A stretch of 16,062 nt of DNA from Deltaproteobacteria bacterium (GTDB lineage Bacteria > Desulfobacterota > DSM-4660 > Desulfatiglandales > HGW-15). A model generated the notes under the pieces. The model was not told the DNA's origin. It saw nothing but the letters and a program-made list of their open reading frames with translations, and searched no databases. Of this stretch, positions 14,469-16,062 are shown one piece after another. Position 1 is the stretch's first letter, and every line of letters starts with the position of its first letter. The translations under genes and the position numbers were made by a program. Location of the stretch: assembly GCA_030671095.1 (NCBI GenBank), contig DAOVAK010000014.1:1-16062 (forward strand). Reading direction: 5' to 3'.

Positions 14469-14552
14469 TCCCTAAAGTAATTATCTAAGTCCCCTAAACC
14501 GCTACTTGACAGTTGTCGGAAGGATGTTTCTATTACAAATATCTTTCATTTT

Positions 14553-15410
14553 CTATAACTGAAATTTGTCATGATGCTCATGGAATTTAAGATAGTTATT
14601 ATTAAATATTTTTTTTAGTAACTCCGGATCATCAATATAATTCAGGAAGAACTCTCTCGCGCTATGGACCGTTTCTGGTTGCCCAATCAATGCATCACTG
14701 CCGAACAGAATTCTATCCTTGTAGCGCCGCATGAATTCTAAGTAAGTCCTTGGTTGTTTTTTGACAAAACTAGTCAATGAAGATGTATCTGTATAACAAT
14801 TCTCGTATTCTTCCAAGAAACATGAAATTTTACGTCTTGAAAACCCGAAATGGGGAATATTAAAATTTGTCGCTGGGTGCCCTCTGATGATCTCTGATAT
14901 GAAATCGCCATATCTCCTCAAGTCAACGTGAAGCAGGACCGACATACCTTGAGTAGATGCGTTTTCTATGAGCAGCGATGTGATCCTCTCTGATTGTTTC
15001 CGATTTCGACCAAAAGCCTGCTGCATGCCTCTGATCATTAGAACGCTATCTTCTTCAGGGACATAAAGCAATTTCATTCCCTTAAAACCTAGCCCTCGGT
15101 ACATTTCAATTTTCTCTTCGATATTCGATTCAATGAATCTCGCATCTAGGTAGGGCACGATCTCTAGATTGGTTGCTTGATTAAAAAGGCTTAAGGGTTC
15201 CTTCTGTCTTGCAAGGATCTCAAGAGTAACATCTTGGTGGTAGCCCTCTGGAACCATCTCTTGAATGGTCTTTATGTCCGAAGGATATTCAGCAATGACC
15301 ATTGAAACAAAACCGGCAAGACCGATGCCTTCTAAATAAACAAAGACGTCTCCCAAATCAGAGGGCGATCTATCAAAAAGAAAATGAATGTGAGCATCAT
15401 AGAATCTCAT
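14553..15410 (-). CDS. Amidohydrolase-2-type metal-dependent hydrolase
   Basis: A 285-residue TIM-barrel hydrolase of the amidohydrolase superfamily: N-terminal DAHIHF (5-10), GFKGMKLLYVP (108-118, the GxKxL strand), LLHVDLRR (H161), NIPHFGFS (H187) and LFGSDALIG (D239). These match the metal and catalytic positions of the family. The substrate cannot be told. The residue set resembles the partial upstream gene, so the two are likely paralogues and may form a heteromer or act in sequence. The ribosome binding site is weak. It lies 70 bases after the upstream gene. Confidence 0.8.
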   Translation of the reverse strand: MRFYDAHIHFLFDRSPSDLGDVFVYLEGIGLAGFVSMVIAEYPSDIKTIQEMVPEGYHQDVTLEILARQKEPLSLFNQATNLEIVPYLDARFIESNIEEKIEMYRGLGFKGMKLLYVPEEDSVLMIRGMQQAFGRNRKQSERITSLLIENASTQGMSVLLHVDLRRYGDFISEIIRGHPATNFNIPHFGFSRRKISCFLEEYENCYTDTSSLTSFVKKQPRTYLEFMRRYKDRILFGSDALIGQPETVHSAREFFLNYIDDPELLKKIFNNNYLKFHEHHDKFQL

Positions 15411-15480
15411 CTTCAGTACTTTAGATTGCTGAGATCCGGATTGAAATCCTTATTTAGGGAGGGTTTTGGCCTCCTCTGAA

Positions 15481-16062
15481 TCAGGCACACCTGAATTGAC
15501 TGTATCGCCTGGCAAATTGGTTGGCCGTATTGTAGAGTAGATCTTGGCTTATGCTATCGGGTAAAGGAAATGAGTAAAAATCCGAAAAAATTGTGTCCGC
15601 ATCGCTCATCCCCGCAGGATGATCGGTCCCAAAAACCGCTCTTTTGCTGTAACTTTCGAGTGCGCGCATTAGCACCTCTCTTTCCCTGTCTCTATTTATC
15701 CCCTTTTGCTCATCCTGTATTATGGCAGAGAAAATATTTGTCGTATCTATATAGACATCTTCATAATTCTCCAAGAGATACAGGGCTTCATTCAGTCTCG
15801 GATAAAACATATGGGGCAAAATAAAAGTAAGTGAAGGGAACCTTCTAATCAGACCCTCCATGAGAGGAAGTGTAATTGTCTTTTCTCTCTGTGGATAATA
15901 ATCTTCAAAGCCCGTATGAATAGTTATTGACCTGCCGAGCTCTTCCATTCTTTCATAAGCAGGTAACAATCTTTCATCAAATGGAGAAAATCCCTGTACA
16001 TAGGGATGCAACTTGAAGCCAAAAAACTCGAATCTTCTGACGCATTCGTCGACAATGGATTT
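15481..16062 (-). CDS. Amidohydrolase-2-type hydrolase, 5' end beyond the window
   Basis: The open frame continues to the window edge, so only the last 193 residues are seen. The apparent TTG start at 16011 is internal: the 17 codons before it are open and read into the family motif GFKLHPYVQGF. Further motifs are ITIHTGFED, ILPHMFYP and VFGTDHPAG, the last supplying the metal-binding aspartate. The N-terminal HxH must lie outside the window. It is related to the next gene and probably co-transcribed with it. Confidence 0.85.
   Translation of the reverse strand, partial: KSIVDECVRRFEFFGFKLHPYVQGFSPFDERLLPAYERMEELGRSITIHTGFEDYYPQREKTITLPLMEGLIRRFPSLTFILPHMFYPRLNEALYLLENYEDVYIDTTNIFSAIIQDEQKGINRDREREVLMRALESYSKRAVFGTDHPAGMSDADTIFSDFYSFPLPDSISQDLLYNTANQFARRYSQFRCA

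Noticed and set aside
16009..16011. TTG as the start of the last amidohydrolase gene
   Set aside because: The frame is open upstream to the window edge and encodes the conserved GFK part of the GFKLHP motif.
1..16062. CRISPR arrays, tRNA or rRNA genes, phage genes
   Set aside because: No regularly spaced repeats, no cloverleaf or rRNA-like sequence, and no phage-type proteins were seen.

Overview
The window looks like a chromosomal stretch from a Desulfobacterota (delta-proteobacterial, probably sulfate-reducing or syntrophic) genome. That is an inference from the gene content: a sigma-54 two-component system, a GcvH-like cysteine-rich protein pair, a ferredoxin with a CxCCxCCC motif, a membrane-anchored rubrerythrin relic and a bifunctional-nuclease (DUF151) gene, all with strong AGGAGG-type ribosome binding sites.

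Left part (130-5291, + strand): a stand-alone receiver protein, a protein built only of ACT-like repeats, a sensor histidine kinase with an N-terminal Rossmann-like domain plus PAS, a sigma-54-dependent NtrC-type regulator, and an archaemetzincin whose TTG start overlaps the regulator's stop codon. They read as one signalling cluster.

Middle (5310-9258, - strand): two tandem paralogous proteins, each with two C-x12-C-x5-C-x2-C modules, a GcvH-like domain without the lipoyl lysine, and a shared C-terminal module. The first is preceded by a textbook -24/-12 (sigma-54) promoter, so the neighbouring NtrC-type regulator is the obvious candidate activator. The pair ends at a strong intrinsic terminator that lies inside the 3' end of the convergent archaemetzincin gene. 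Upstream lie a rubrerythrin pseudogene (internal deletion with frameshift), a ferredoxin/winged-helix protein and a 25-residue small ORF with a very good ribosome binding site.

Right-middle (9403-12222, - strand): housekeeping protein quality-control and RNA genes: a secreted parvulin-type PPIase, a DUF151 nuclease coupled to a 62-residue beta-rich small protein, an RRM protein with a glycine/arginine tail, and a SlyD-type FKBP. A gene-poor stretch follows (12223-12919) that carries a 145-bp fold-back element with terminal inverted repeats and a 5-bp target duplication.

Right end (12920-16062, - strand): an alpha/beta hydrolase of the 3-oxoadipate enol-lactonase type with a clear sigma-70 promoter, then a more A+T-rich group: a GNAT-like protein and two related amidohydrolases, the last cut by the window edge.

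The best candidate for an undescribed system is the ACT-repeat protein / Rossmann-PAS kinase / NtrC regulator set together with the sigma-54-driven, cysteine-rich, non-lipoylatable GcvH-like pair.
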